The notes: a model not told the origin generated them from the letters alone. A stretch of 64,000 bases of DNA from Actinernus sp. WN-2022 (GCA_030867875.1 JAOWCC010000577.1:698660-762659); one strand, 5' to 3'. Counted from the stretch's first letter, positions 53,804 to 64,000 are shown. Made by a program: numbers and translations.

Positions 53804-56800
53804 TCACAGGGGAGGGATACAAATGTAAACCACAGGTTTCTTAGGTACTTTCACGGCTCTTCCTGAACGGGTGTACCTACTATGGGCTGTTACATCCTCC
53901 CCACCTTGTCCTCTTTCATGGGGGACAATCTTGCGCTTTGCTCTTGAAACATTCTGAACGGGTGTAACGTTTGGTTTCAGCTTCTCCCCACCATGTACAG
54001 GAACATCTTCTTTGGATCTAGTGTGTGCGGCTGCTGCATCTATCTCCAATCTGTGCAAACGTTGCACAGGTCTGTTGAGGGTACTCTTCTCTGTTCTCGC
54101 CGTCGCAGTTCGTACAAGGCCATCCCTTCCAGGGTGGACTTCTTCAACTCTAGCCAACGGCCACTTTCCACGAGACACATTATTTTCGGAGACAAGTACA
54201 ATTTCTCCTACTCGTCGGGGAGGTTCTTCCTTGTGCCACTTCGCTCGCACAGTCAACTGATGCAGGTATTCTTTCTCCCAACGCCTCCAGTAATGATTCA
54301 GTAATTTCTGCAAATATAGATACCTCTGCATGACTCTTCTGCTGGAGACCTCTAAACCTTCTTCTTGGGCATCGGGTAAGCTATTAAGTGATCTACCAAT
54401 GGTGAGATGCGCAGGTGTTATCGGTGATAGATCCCTATGATCATCACTCACTGCAGTCACTCCATGGCGAGCGTTCTGTAATGAATTTCCACTTGATCCC
54501 CTTCGATGATATCTCAGACTTGATTCGATCTTGATCCAGCGTGTCCCACACAGATTGGCACTGTGTCTTGTGGTTGTCATACATCTTCTTGATTTCGTTA
54601 CTCGTAGCCTTGAAGTTCTTAGCATTGTCCGACCATACTGTATCACATAGACCTCTGCGACTTGTCATGCGACTAAAGGCTTGTAGGAACTCATCCGTCG
54701 TCAGGTTATTTGTGAGCTCCAGGTGAACCATACGAGATGACGCACACGTAAACACACATACATATGCTTTCTTTGTGCTTGAGCCATCTTTCATGTACAG
54801 GGGTCCAGCAAAGTCAATGCCAATATGCGTAAATGGTGACGAGGGCGTAACTCTTTCTTCGGGTAGTGGTCCCATCTTCTGCGCACAAGGTCTAACTTTC
54901 TGTCTTTGGCAAGCTACACATCTTCTGATAATCCGTTTGACTTCTCGTCTTCCTTGAGTTAGCCAAATCGTCTGTCTCAGGTTTGTGTACGTATTGTACC
55001 ATCTTTTCAACTACTAGATGTCCATGTGGAAGGATGACTTGGTGCTTATTCTCTTCGGGAAGGTCTGCAAACTGTAAACATCCACCCACTCTTATTACCT
55101 GTTCAATCTCGTCGTAATAAGGGTCTAACTTCAGAAGACGGCTGTTGCTGGCTAAGGTTTCTCCAACTTTCAACTGTGCGTAGTCTTCTTTATACACCTC
55201 CTGTTGTACCCACTTGTACCACTGCACCTCTGCCTGCTTCAACTCCTCAGCTGACAGCTCAGTTACGGAAGATGTAGATTTAGTCTTGAACAGCTTCGTG
55301 GCCCTAAACAGGTACGCGGTTACACGGATTAGCTGTATCCATGTCCCATAGCGCGATACATCGATTAAAGGCTTCACTACAGCAGTTACACAGCTATGGA
55401 CTACTCTTCTCTCTTCTTCACAGCTTTCGGGCACATCTTCATCCTGCTGCTGGATGAGACGAGATTCAAGAGGTAGAGACAGCCACGAGGGTCCATTCCA
55501 CCACAGTTCACTTGAAGTAATGTCGTTGCATGGCAATCCACGTGTCAACAAATCTGCCGGATTGGCTTTGCTTGCACAGTAATTCCAGCACTCAGGATCC
55601 CATGTGGACTGTATCTCTGCTACTCGATTTGCTACGAATGGTTTCCAGCAAGAACTCTGCCTTCTTATCCAATGAAGTATCACCATACTGTCCGTCCAAC
55701 ATACAACTCGATCTATCTTAACTTGCAATGTCTCTACGATAAACTTCAGCAATCTTGCATTTACCACTGCCGCTAGTAACTCTAGCCTTGCGAGTGACAC
55801 TGCCTTGATAGGTGCAACTCTGGATCTCGACATCACTAGTTGTGAAGACACTTGTCCCCGCTCATCTGTAACACGAATGTACACTGCTGCTCCGTATGCC
55901 TTTGGGGAAGCATCTCCAAAACCGTGTAGCTCAATTGTCGACTTCGAAGTGATACCTGTTCCGAAGCATCTAGGGATGGTCACGTCTTTCAGCTGCGACA
56001 ACTCTGACTTCCATAATGACCACTTTCTTTCAGTGTTTCTATCCAATGCATATGGATCGTCCCACTGTAATCCTCTTCTCCACAGCTCTTGGAAAATGAT
56101 CTTTACTCTAATCGTAAACGGTGATATCAGTCCCATTGGATCGAATACTTTAGATGCTAGACTTAATAGGCTTCTCTTTGTCATTGGATCACGAGATGAG
56201 ATGACTTCTGCAGGTGCAATGAATCTGAAGCAATCAGATGTCATGTCCCATGAAACTCCAAGTGCCTTCAGTGGCTCGCTTGATTCAAACTCTACTAATG
56301 GCGACGATGCTCTCCTGTCTGGATGTGTGCTATCCATAACAAGCTTTGAGTTACTTGCCCATTTCGTTAAGTTGAATGCTGCAGTCTTCATAATCTCTGT
56401 CATCTCCTGTTGGAGTATCAAAGCAGACTCGTCTGTGTCGGCTCCCGTTAAACAATCATCTACATACATGTTATGTAGCATTTCCTTCACAGCATTAGGG
56501 AACGTCTCTGCATACTTGTTGACATGGGCGTGCACTGTTGCTATGGCAAGAAATGGACTAGAGCTTACTCCAAACGTCAATCTCCGCATTCTGTAGACTT
56601 TAGGTGCTTCATGTGACTTGAGGTCTCTCCATAGGTACCGGTGGACATCTTGATCCTGTCGTGCAAGCTTTACCTGTAGAAACATTTTCTCAATATCTGC
56701 TATCAGACCAACTCTGTGTGTACGAAAACGAACGAGAACAGATGCAAGATTAGGTTGTAGTGCAGGACCAGGAAGTACACAATCGTTGAGAGAAACGCCG

Positions 56801-56814
56801 TCTTTATCTCTTGC
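53804..56814 (-). pseudogene. BEL/Pao retrotransposon pol, 3' part (RT, RNase H, integrase)
   Basis: Read right to left: an RT segment ADIEKMFLQVKL (56,690) and MYVDDCLTGADT (catalytic YVDD, about 56,460), then RNase H (AVYIRVTDERGQVSS; CWTDSMVILHWI), the integrase H2C2 and core (RRCVACQRQKVRP; IGIDFAGPLYMKDGSS; DTVWSDNAKNFKA), and the C-terminal domain (PRRVGEIVLVSENN; RGKWPLARVEEVHPGRDG). Frame changes occur near 55,010 and 54,480. The N-terminal RT is found on the far side of the Kolobok insertion (61,723-62,083). The gag is missing. Confidence 0.9.
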
Positions 56815-57093
56815 TTAAAGTGCATACGAAATGAATTGGTTTTTTTTAGTTTTTCTATCGTTCATTATCTCCTAAACATCAAAGCAAAAGAAAATTGCGA
56901 AGAAAAAAATTATAAAGCTGAGATTTCGCTTCGCAAAGTTGTCATACATGCACTGGAAATATGGTCAGGAGACTGGGGCGAGTCAAGCTCGTGATGACGT
57001 AGCAACCTTGACACACTTGAATTCGCAGACGTAAACAAGCTCGATAAACCTGCGAACCGTCCTTGCTCTTCGTTGCAAAACTAAAGTATTAAG

Positions 57094-57383
57094 ATGTCAG
57101 AAAGCGAGCAAAATTATCTTCATCTTCGAGTTCAGAGAGTGGAAACCACGATTTTGATGAAGTGGAAGTAAGGGCGAACGAAGATGAGCCGCTGCGGGCT
57201 CCAGCGATGGGGAAGACGACTACGAAAATTATGTCTCTGGCGGTGTTGTGCTCTAGATTCGAGGGCCAAGTCCCAATAAATCACAACAGGAAGCCTTTGT
57301 ATCGGAATCCTCCGCTTGAAATCTTTTCTGGAGCAACTACAGAATGCAGCGCCACTTTTAAAGCTCCGTCATATTCATATTGA
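57094..57383 (+). pseudogene. possible second Kolobok gene, Ser/acidic-rich
   Basis: An ATG 275 bp inside the left end, opposite in direction to the transposase. After about 9 codons the useful frame shifts to a Ser-run and acidic segment (SESGNHDFDEVEVRANEDEP) and continues to 57,383. The composition resembles N-termini of accessory proteins in such elements, but I cannot name a family. A gagGTAAGT-like donor at about 57,448 hints at splicing. Confidence 0.35.
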
Positions 57384-58677
57384 GCTCGTTTGCTCGTGGC
57401 CCTGTATTCTGTAGTTTAGCCTCGTCGTCGTGCAGGTCAGTCTGAAAACGAGTAAGTGAATTTTTTATATTCATGTTTATAGTTTTGGAAATGACAGTAC
57501 TTTAAACAATACATGTACGTATTTGTGGCTAGTCTTCCCTTTGTCCCTCCCTGGGGTTGAAAATGGGTAGGATTTTTTTAGCCAGGGCTTGATTCAAATA
57601 CTCGGGGACGGACGTCACGTGTCAGGTTGTAATAACGAAAATATTACCATTATTCAGTACTATTTCACCGTTTACTTTGTGAACCCTAGCTCTAAATACT
57701 TTAGAACTCGTTTTGTGATGGTTAGGGTTCGTTTTGGGGCCAGGGAGACGCAATGTATTCATAGGCAGTCAAACACTATTCACTTCCGGCCCCTAGTCTT
57801 TGTAGAGTAATGAAATATACAGAATATGTACATGTAAGTTAGATATACAAATGTGGCTCCACCTTTTGCACAAACAAATAAATAATGAAATACGATTAAC
57901 AATATTACTATTATAGCAACTATTCTAAGGGAAAGCCTACGTTAAATTTTATTTTTGTAGCTTCCTACGAGCTGTTGCATACAGATGGCTAATCTGCTGA
58001 ATTTGTGGCTATATGGGCTGGGACAATAACAGGCCATTGCCAGCCAGCTGTGTTTATGACATATGGCAGAGGTTTAATACACCCCATCACCAGGCAAGCA
58101 GTTACCAGCCAGCAGAAGCAAGGACACAATAGTGTTTGTGTATCCATAATGTACCACAATAGCTAACTTTATGCATTGCTGCATGTTATTCAATGAAACT
58201 TCTATCAACATAAATGCATCAGTCAACGTCACTATTAGCATTTCAAGGAGAGGTACTAAGTTAAAATGGAAATTATATACATGTACTAATATACATGTAT
58301 ATAAAGTGTGTATATATATATAATAGAGAGTTTGCACAATGCCAAGTGGTAATAATGTGCATGATACTGTAGAGCCTTACATGTAGCCTCTCTTGGGTGT
58401 GGAAAAACAAAATGCTTGTAAGTTGTATCCACTGTTACTCACTAAGGATGTGCCATGCATACAATTGTGCCTCCGTTAATTCAATTCTAAGCATGCCTGA
58501 TACCCCTGGGAATTTCACTATTTATAATATTTTTTGCAAATGCTCCACTGTCGGACTTACAAAGCCTTGCTCAAGTACTGTAAAAAGTGTTGAAATAAAC
58601 AATCCCCATCCCCAGGACTGGTTGGTTTGTTGACCAATGCCCCACCCTTTGCGAGATAGGGGGGATTGGGCACACTT

Positions 58678-58922
58678 GGGGAGCCGGGGTGGTGCAGTGG
58701 TTAAGTGCTTCGCCTCTCACCTCTGTGGCCCAGGTTCGAATCCCGGACGCGACACCATATGTGAGTTGAGTTTGTTGGTATCTCACCCTTGCTCTGAGAG
58801 TTTTTCTTCGGGTTCTCTGATTTTCCTCCCTCCTCAAGAACCAACCTAAATTCCAATTCGACCATGGAGTTTGTCGGAATTAAACATAAGCCTCTGGCTT
58901 GGGAGACCCAGTAACGGCTTCA
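58678..58922 (+). mobile_element. tRNA-derived SINE, family 1, nested in Kolobok
   Basis: ggggagccggggtggtgcag with GGTTCGAATCC B-box and the same body as 40,275 (catatgtgagttgagtttgt). It ends with agacccagtaacggcttc and a TTA microsatellite, (ttattattatt), typical of an inserted retroposon. Confidence 0.8.
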
Positions 58923-60034
58923 TGTATCTTCGACATAAAATATACCATTTATTATTATTATTATTTACCATTTATTATTATTAATTGATATACATTAGTG
59001 GTGGTGTGCTTTACAACTGAGGCTTTCTTTGGTCTGGCTGTTAGACAATATGACTTGCTAAGATTATAGTGATATCACTCCACCAGTTGTAAAAGGCTAA
59101 TATAACACAATTTATTATTTACAACTTTGCTTTTTGATAGTGGGGGATGGTCAGTTATATGGTCAGTAACTATTCACAAGAACGTTTAGGGTGTCCCTTT
59201 TTTGGGCTGTCCACATTTGCTGCACACAGGAGCCTTTCGTTTTTGGGTAGTTTTGTTTGTGGCTGTTGTCACAGTAGACTGGATGTCAGCTAGCTTGTAA
59301 AGCATCTTGTTCTTCGGCTGTTAGACATATACAAAACATATGTTGACTTATACATGTATTTAAAACCATCCCTAGATAAAGTGGTGAAATGATTCTTGGT
59401 ATTTTGAAGGATCATGAAATGTAAGCCTTTTGTAAAAATAAAAAGCTGTATATTAGCAAAGTAATATATGTCTTGAAGGACATTGTTTTAGTAGAAATTG
59501 GTTTTGGGCAACATTTTCGAGATTGACTATATATATATTTATTTCATTTTTGACACATTTCTATTATTATTCGAAAACCTTTATTTCACTAAGATGCAAG
59601 TGAATTTCAATATATTGCTCATTAGATATATATTCAAGGGCTTTTATATGGAGGTCTTTATATGATATAAAGGCCCTTGAATGCCTAATCAGGTCTTTAC
59701 ATTGACATTCACTGGAATGTTAGGGAAATAAAGGTTATCAAATAACAATGAAATAAGTCAGTTAAATACCTTGGTTCTCTCAGTATTTAACTCTTACATG
59801 TATGTGAATCAATTTTTGTTTAACTAATGGTAAGGGAAAAATACCTGGAGAATTTCGAAGTGTACGATCTTAAGGATTGTGCAGCAGAACACAGTGTAAG
59901 CCCCGTATTTTGCACTATGCCCCATAGAGTCAAATGTCCCATCCCGCACCACACCACATCCTTCACTTTCTTAATTAAGTTTGTTCACGAGCACTGTTCT
60001 ATAGCTTTCCCAGTATACTGTAAGATCACCAGGA

Positions 60035-60375
60035 ACTTCTTTTGGTGAATAAAGTATGTCCTTATATCATAAGCACATAGCCCCATGTGTCTGAACACCA
60101 GCGACACCTTGCTTATGGAAGCCCCAGCCATGAGAACAGCAAAGCTGGGCAAGATGTTACCAGCTGGGCACTTGCCAAGGACCAATGGTTGAGACTGCCA
60201 TTTGAATGCATTTTGCCCAGTTTTTGGACAATGCTGGCATACCGTCACCATGGTACCATTACGTCTGATGCTTATGGTAGGCTTGGTTTCCTTGCACTTA
60301 AAGCAAAACATTGTGAACAATGCCATCAGCAATGAACTTGGGCTCTTCATGGCTGGTTGGTCTGGTTGAACTCTG
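60035..60375 (-). pseudogene. Kolobok transposase exon
   Basis: About 113 codons: a Cys motif (FCFKCKETKPTISIRRNGTM, then VCQHC) and a conserved segment (WQSQPLVLGKCPAGN; GASISKVSLVFRHMGLCAYD; TYFIHQKKFL) that I associate with THAP-type Kolobok transposases. On the minus strand an acceptor-like ttttcag precedes it and a GT follows KKFL, so it is probably one exon. The catalytic core farther downstream could not be found. Confidence 0.6.
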
Positions 60376-60983
60376 AAAATTGTTTTAACAGCATTTTGTT
60401 TAAAATCGTAAGTCACATTTTATATATCTACAGCCAAATCTGTTGTCAGTAAAATAAAACATCTTAATTGCCAATCTTAGAATAAATATACAATAAATTA
60501 TTGTTGTATCTACATACACCTAGGTTCATGTAGATTTTAACTTATGTATTTTCAAATTATATGTACCTAACATTATTTGGATAATTATTTCCTTGGGAAT
60601 CCTGATCACTTTCTTCATCATCCTCTGCTATCGGCTTAGGCAGGAGAGTACCCTGGCTCCAGAGGTTTTCTAGTAAGAACAGCCGCAGAGAAAGAGCCGT
60701 TCTCTCTCTAGCTCTAGAAAACCTCTGGCTCTGGAAAGCTAGAGTGCAATGTTTACATTTTGTCACATTAGCATAAATCAAAAAACTTCAAGAATCAAAT
60801 TAAACTAAAGATACAAACAAACATACTCCACAAATCGAAAGAGAATGCCACACTTAGTAATCACTGAAACTTTGAAAGTAATATATTTAACCTTAATTTA
60901 TAAATTAGCTTTTCAAAACAGTAATGAGTATTAAAATTTACAAAGATTAAATTGTAAAAGGAGTATGTACAATACTCTTTTTA

Positions 60984-61521
60984 TTACATAATTTCGCACA
61001 TCCAATATTCAAAAGGCAATAACCTTAACTTCGGTACTGCGTACGTTAGTTTACAATCTATTTCAAACAAAAATAAAGATGCTTTGGGCGATGTGCACGG
61101 TTTTACAATTGAGAGAGGGACATTAGAAATGGACTTACTTGTCTTCGCTGCGAGCACTCGGCGGCGGAGAGGACACATCGCGACTAGAACAGCATCCTTG
61201 GTCGGAACTGCTCGCCTGATCGATTTTTTTTTCAACTGCGAAAGCTGTTTCGTAGTATCTGACGGACCAGAGAAAATGATCGACCTGTGCTCGTAGCAGC
61301 TCTGCTCAAAGTCAAAGTGAGCCGAACATGGGGCAAACCCTTCCTGTGTTTATGAACAAAACGCGTCCACTTCTGTTTCACAGCTTCTTCCTTTGGGAAG
61401 TAGTACATAGATATGCCTTCCGTATAGCTGTTGTTCTTACAACCGACCTTGTTAGGGCCACCAGCCACACAATAATCGCCGCCGTTCTTTAGCTTTCTCT
61501 TACTCTTTCACTGGTAGCCAT
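60984..61521 (-). pseudogene. THAP-domain N-terminus of the Kolobok transposase
   Basis: The ATG at 61,521 lies 197 bp inside the right end. The THAP zinc module is visible as VGCKN, then YYFPKEEAVKQKWTRFVHKHR and, in a shifted frame, CSAHFDFEQSC, followed by the AVPT motif that closes THAP domains (AVPTKDAV, 61,200). At least two frameshifts (near 61,490 and 61,345). THAP domains bind the terminal DNA of the transposon. Confidence 0.75.
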
Positions 61522-61722
61522 GTTTCGCTTACCGATGTGTCAAGGTTACTACGTCATCCTACGTCACAGGCCCTGTAATTGGATCGTATGGCCGCGCGGG
61601 AAATGTAACCATTTTTGAAGCCATGAAATCGCTTCAGGTAAACAAGACCCAAAAATTCGGACTTTTGAAGACTTAATTTAGGATATTAGGAGTTAATATT
61701 TTTCATTTCGTATGCACTTTAA

Positions 61723-62083
61723 GCATCGAAGACGATTCTACACTTCGTTGTCTTCTTGTCATTGCGAAACACAGCATGATGTGGCAAGTACCGGACCTTC
61801 ATATCTTCTCGTTTGTGGTCAGATACCTCTTCTGCAAAGCCTTTCTCTATGTATTGGTTGATAACATTCATGTAAGCCTCAGCTTTCTCTGGATCACGTT
61901 CCAACCTTCTCTCGGTGCTTTCTAGTCGTTTCACAGCTTGTGGGTAATTATTCTCTAACTTTATGTGATCTGTCTCCACGGCAGTTGGACTTCATAGTTG
62001 TGGCCATCAAATTTCAGTCCTTTCTTAAAGTCAGAGATTGCATGCTCTTCTTCTTGTGGATTCTCCTTTTCTGTAATGCCGAT
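61723..62083 (-). pseudogene. BEL/Pao pol, N-terminal RT part
   Basis: A segment FDGHNYEVQLPW (about 62,000), then in another frame LENNYPQAVKRLESTERRL, YIEKGFAEEV, YLPHHAVFRNDKKTTKCRIV. It joins directly to the RT at 56,814 if the Kolobok is removed. The codon at the junction is TAA, formed by the TTAA target, so this RT was already interrupted there or lost its sense codon. A frame change lies near 61,975. Confidence 0.85.
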
Positions 62084-62411
62084 AGTAGTATATCCGGAGT
62101 TAAAATGATCTCACTTTTTGTTGCGCAACAAAAAGAATGTTATGGAGGTCTTCGTTCGTTTTTCTTGAAAACATAGACAATTTGTTGAAAAACATCAAAA
62201 AAACCTACCAGTTCGTTGAAAAACATCGCCAATGACGGCCCTCCCTTCGGTCGGGACCGACATTGTCGATGGTTTTTTTCAACGAAATGGTAGGTTGTTT
62301 TGACGTTTTCAACATTGTCGATGTTTTCAATAAAAACGAACGAAGAACTCCAAAACATTCTTTTGTTGCACAACAAAAAGTGAGATCAGTTTTAACTCCG
62401 GATATACTACT
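62084..62411. mobile_element. 328-bp hairpin MITE
   Basis: Ends AGTAGTATATCCGGAGTTAA and complement. The two halves pair almost throughout (tctcactttttgttg; aacgaacgaag; ctaccagttcgttgaaaaac). The centre reads ccctcccttcggtcggg. It separates the BEL remnant from Polinton C. Confidence 0.8.
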
Positions 62412-62492
62412 GGGATCCTAAGGGTTAAATTCTCTCGCAACACCCAAATTGTCCCTAGACATTCTTGCACCTAAAAATCCAAAAGTGTGAAC

Positions 62493-62537
62493 CTATTAGA
62501 GAAGTGATTACTATGCAGTATATCGATCTCTTCTACT
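62493..62537 (+). promoter_or_regulatory. CTATTAGAG promoter-like box of the F-box gene
   Basis: CTATTAGAGAAGTGATTACT, then GTATATCGATC, 45 nt before the ATG. The same order of box, TATA-like stretch and ATG occurs before PolB of Polinton B. Confidence 0.6.
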
Positions 62538-63080
62538 ATGGATAACATATCGTACCTCCCAATGGAAATTTTGACTAAGGTCGTAGAGCATGCAGGCCCA
62601 GAATCATTTGCAAGCATCGCAAGGACATCGAAACGCCTAAACAGTGCCGCATCTCTCGCGCGCTACGAGAACACGGACAAGGAGTTCCGCACGCGAGTAC
62701 TCACCCTAGGTCTCGAGTCCACCCACGACGACGCCGATCGAGACGGCTTGGTCAAAAAGTTCGGCGTCCCCAAGGAGGAAGACGGTTCCGGCCCGCTAGC
62801 TCGTTCTAGTGGACGTGGCAACCTCGACGGCGTTAAGTGGCTCGTTAGACACACTCGCTTCGGGGGCGACGGCATTGACGTGCCCTTCGCAATTCTCTGC
62901 GCCAACCGATTTGGTCATTACGACGTAAGCGAGTGGCTCACCACACATTTCGGAATCGATATCAGGGAGGTCGAAGGTCTCCACGACCTTCTAGTAAATA
63001 CCGAAGTGGAAGACGACCTCGACATGATCAATTGGATCACCGAACACTTTCGGTTTAAGCGTAGGGGACGGGGCCTATGA
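62538..63080 (+). CDS. F-box-like / ankyrin-like protein of Polinton C
   Basis: 180 residues, intact. The N-terminus MDNISYLPMEILTKVVEHAG with SIARTSKRLNSAAS fits an F-box (Leu-Pro near the start, then the helix pattern of F-box domains). Residues about 85-170 contain repeated helical units (GRGNLDGVKWLVRH; RFGHYDVSEWLTTHF; DLDMINWITEHF) like divergent ankyrin repeats. F-box plus ankyrin is a known poxvirus combination that recruits host ubiquitin ligase; here that function is inference. A truncated copy of its middle follows at 63,150. Confidence 0.6.
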   Translation: MDNISYLPMEILTKVVEHAGPESFASIARTSKRLNSAASLARYENTDKEFRTRVLTLGLESTHDDADRDGLVKKFGVPKEEDGSGPLARSSGRGNLDGVKWLVRHTRFGGDGIDVPFAILCANRFGHYDVSEWLTTHFGIDIREVEGLHDLLVNTEVEDDLDMINWITEHFRFKRRGRGL

Positions 63081-63290
63081 GAGTCCCTACCAAATAGTTA
63101 TGCGGCTCGTCGAGGTCTCTGAGAGTCCCTGCCATATAGTTATGCGGCTCGTCGACAACTCCGTACGCGAGCAATTACCTTAGATCTCGAGTCTACCTAT
63201 GATGATGCCGACCGAGACAACTTGGCTAAGACATTCGGCATTTCCACGGAGGAAGGCGATCCCGGCGCGACGGACCGAATCCAAACTTGA
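63081..63290 (+). pseudogene. truncated duplicate of the F-box gene
   Basis: gagagtccct.ccaaatagttatgcggctcgtcg is repeated at 63,080 and 63,120. From about 63,158 a peptide RAITLDLESTYDDADRDNLA matches RVLTLGLESTHDDADRDGLV of the intact gene, then ends at TGA (63,290). F-box and ankyrin-like parts are absent. It shows repeated duplication of this gene family inside the element. Confidence 0.65.
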
Positions 63291-63294
63291 GCAT

Positions 63295-63332
63295 CTGTTA
63301 GAGGAGTGTTAGTATACTGTATATCGCCACCT
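63295..63332 (+). promoter_or_regulatory. CTGTTAGAGGAGTGT promoter-like box
   Basis: CTGTTAGAGGAGTGTTAGTA followed by CTGTATATCGCC, 38 nt before the ATG at 63,333. Very similar to the block before the 27.3-kb gene of Polinton B (TAGAGGAGCGTTAGTATA). Confidence 0.65.
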
Positions 63333-63476
63333 ATGGTACTAGCGTGCATTCTTTATTCCACGATATTAGCTTACGTTGTTATCTTAGTACACATCAATAC
63401 CGCAAAGATTGGACAACCTCCTGTCGTACAGATTGGACAAGCTGAAGAATCTAAACGTAGACGTCGCAATGACTGA
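63333..63476 (+). CDS. 47-aa membrane ORF upstream of the zinc gene
   Basis: A short ORF with ATG: a hydrophobic helix at residues 2-20 (LACILYSTILAYVVILVH), then a polar linker, and a basic end (EESKRRRRND). It overlaps the zinc gene by 8 nt (ATGACTGA). A homologous frame, without its start, lies upstream of the zinc gene of Polinton B. Conservation of the helix and of the (E)ES(K/Q)RRR end supports real coding. Function unknown. Confidence 0.65.
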   Translation: MVLACILYSTILAYVVILVHINTAKIGQPPVVQIGQAEESKRRRRND

Positions 63477-63876
63477 GATAGTAACTTGTGATTGGTTGAT
63501 GCGAGGAAAGGACACAAAATGCGCAAAGAAGACTTCGAAGACATCGAAGTACTGTGCCCAGCACAACTTCCAGATCTCGAAAGGCCGTGCCCCATTAGTG
63601 CCATGCTCGAAGTGCGGTAAAGGATGCCGTACGAGTTACGGGCTTTGCTCAGGATGCGGAGCACCTCAACGTCGTCTCATTCTCAATAAGAAGAACCTCG
63701 ATATAAGACGTGCTAAGGAGCAGGCGAAACTTGCAGATCCAAACGTGGTGGAACCGGAGGAAGAGCCAAATGTGGTGGAACCGGAGAAAGATCCAAATGA
63801 GACAGCCTTCGCGGACTACTTCCGCGAGTTCGATAGGACGTTTGCAGGCCTCGTGGTCGATGAGAAGGAAGATTAG
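63469..63876 (+). CDS. Cys-rich zinc-binding protein of Polinton C
   Basis: 135 residues from the ATG at 63,469, chosen because similarity to the Polinton B protein starts there (MTEIVTCDWLMRGK versus MPEIITCDWLMRGK) and because an earlier TTG start would lie inside the preceding ORF. Zinc ligands are conserved: C-x10-C-x10-C-x2-H, then VPCSKCGKGC and LCSGCG. The C-terminus is acidic, with a short repeat (NVVEPEEEP / NVVEPEKDP). Followed by the conserved hairpin. Function unknown. Confidence 0.7.
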   Translation: MTEIVTCDWLMRGKDTKCAKKTSKTSKYCAQHNFQISKGRAPLVPCSKCGKGCRTSYGLCSGCGAPQRRLILNKKNLDIRRAKEQAKLADPNVVEPEEEPNVVEPEKDPNETAFADYFREFDRTFAGLVVDEKED

Positions 63877-63903
63877 GAATCACCACATAAGAAAAAAAAA
63901 AAA

Positions 63904-63942
63904 AGAATGAAGAAAAGTCGTTGCGTGACCCCTCTTCATTCT
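63904..63942. terminator. conserved hairpin and T-run after the zinc gene
   Basis: AGAATGAAGA pairs with TCTTCATTCT around a 19-nt loop, followed by T-rich sequence and preceded by an A run. Counterpart of 28,986-29,020. Confidence 0.6.
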
Positions 63943-63989
63943 TTTTTCTTTTTTTTTTTCTATTAAACAGATGACATCTATAGTGTATC

Positions 63990-64000
63990 ATGGACGAGCT
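63990..64000 (+). CDS. start of a further Polinton C gene (cut by the window)
   Basis: ATGGACGAGCT follows ATCTATAGTGTATC, the TATA-like block placed directly before the ATG as in Polinton B virion genes. Only four codons are visible, so no product can be named. Confidence 0.3.

Larger units (their letters stand above)
56819..61718 (-). mobile_element. Kolobok-like DNA transposon, 4.9 kb, inserted in BEL pol
   Basis: Perfect 17-bp terminal repeats AGTGCATACGAAATGAA and complement, with TTAA at both sides (56,815-56,818 and 61,719-61,722). The encoded proteins include a THAP domain and a transposase segment of the kind found in Kolobok elements, which also duplicate TTAA. The element interrupts the BEL RT. 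A SINE is nested inside. Coding parts have frameshifts, so it is inactive. Confidence 0.8.

Noticed and set aside
60660..60765. Short inverted repeat around ctccagaggttttctag
   Set aside because: A small hairpin in the Kolobok interior without coding or terminal-repeat features; not distinguishable from chance or a tiny MITE.
62412..62492. Left terminus of Polinton C
   Set aside because: No sequence here pairs with a Polinton TIR and there is no target duplication, so I cannot place the end; the element may be truncated.

Overview
The window is metazoan nuclear DNA, most likely from a cnidarian. That is an inference from the mobile-element content, the tRNA-derived SINEs and the virus-like gene families, several of which I recall mainly from cnidarian genomes. 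I found no confident host gene, rRNA or functional tRNA. Nearly everything recognisable is mobile or virus-derived, and many elements are nested.

Three Polinton/Maverick (adintovirus-like) elements dominate. Polinton A (1 to about 7.9 kb) runs off the left edge and is decayed: a PolB fragment, small membrane proteins, a packaging ATPase, a double-jelly-roll capsid gene and several structural genes, most with frameshifts or stops. Polinton B (14,814-30,002) is complete. It has 410-bp near-identical terminal inverted repeats (TIRs), each holding a perfect 59-bp-stem hairpin, and a CGAGG direct repeat at both edges. Its order is PolB(+), integrase(-), PLA2-like(-), adenain-type protease(-), pVI-like(-), capsid(-), small basic protein(-), penton-like(-), coiled-coil protein(-), packaging ATPase(+), spike-like protein(+), two-TM protein(+), unknown(-), collagen-like fibre(+), Cys-rich zinc protein(-). 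Its lesions are few: one in-frame stop in PolB, one frameshift in the capsid gene, no ATG for the protease, and a small terminal ORF overwritten by the TIR. Polinton C enters at 62.4 kb and runs off the right edge with an F-box-like gene, a 47-aa membrane ORF and a zinc protein homologous to that of B.

Two promoter classes can be read. A CTATTAGAGGAGTGT-type box lies 27-45 nt before the ATG of PolB, the 27.3-kb gene and two genes of Polinton C. Most virion genes instead carry a TATA(t/a)AG-like block only a few nt before the ATG. Zinc genes B and C are both followed by the same AATGAAGA...TCTTCATT hairpin.

Polinton B lies between the arms of a large imperfect inverted repeat (10.2-11.3 kb and 30.4-31.9 kb). 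From 31 to 46 kb there are MITEs, foldback elements, SINEs, a 3.47-kb TTAA-flanked element, a 65-bp minisatellite and decayed LINEs. A 5'-truncated LINE lies at 47.0-49.8 kb. A Ty3/gypsy gag remnant (52.8 kb) is followed by a BEL/Pao pol pseudogene split by a 4.9-kb Kolobok-like transposon (THAP domain, TTAA duplication), which itself contains a SINE.
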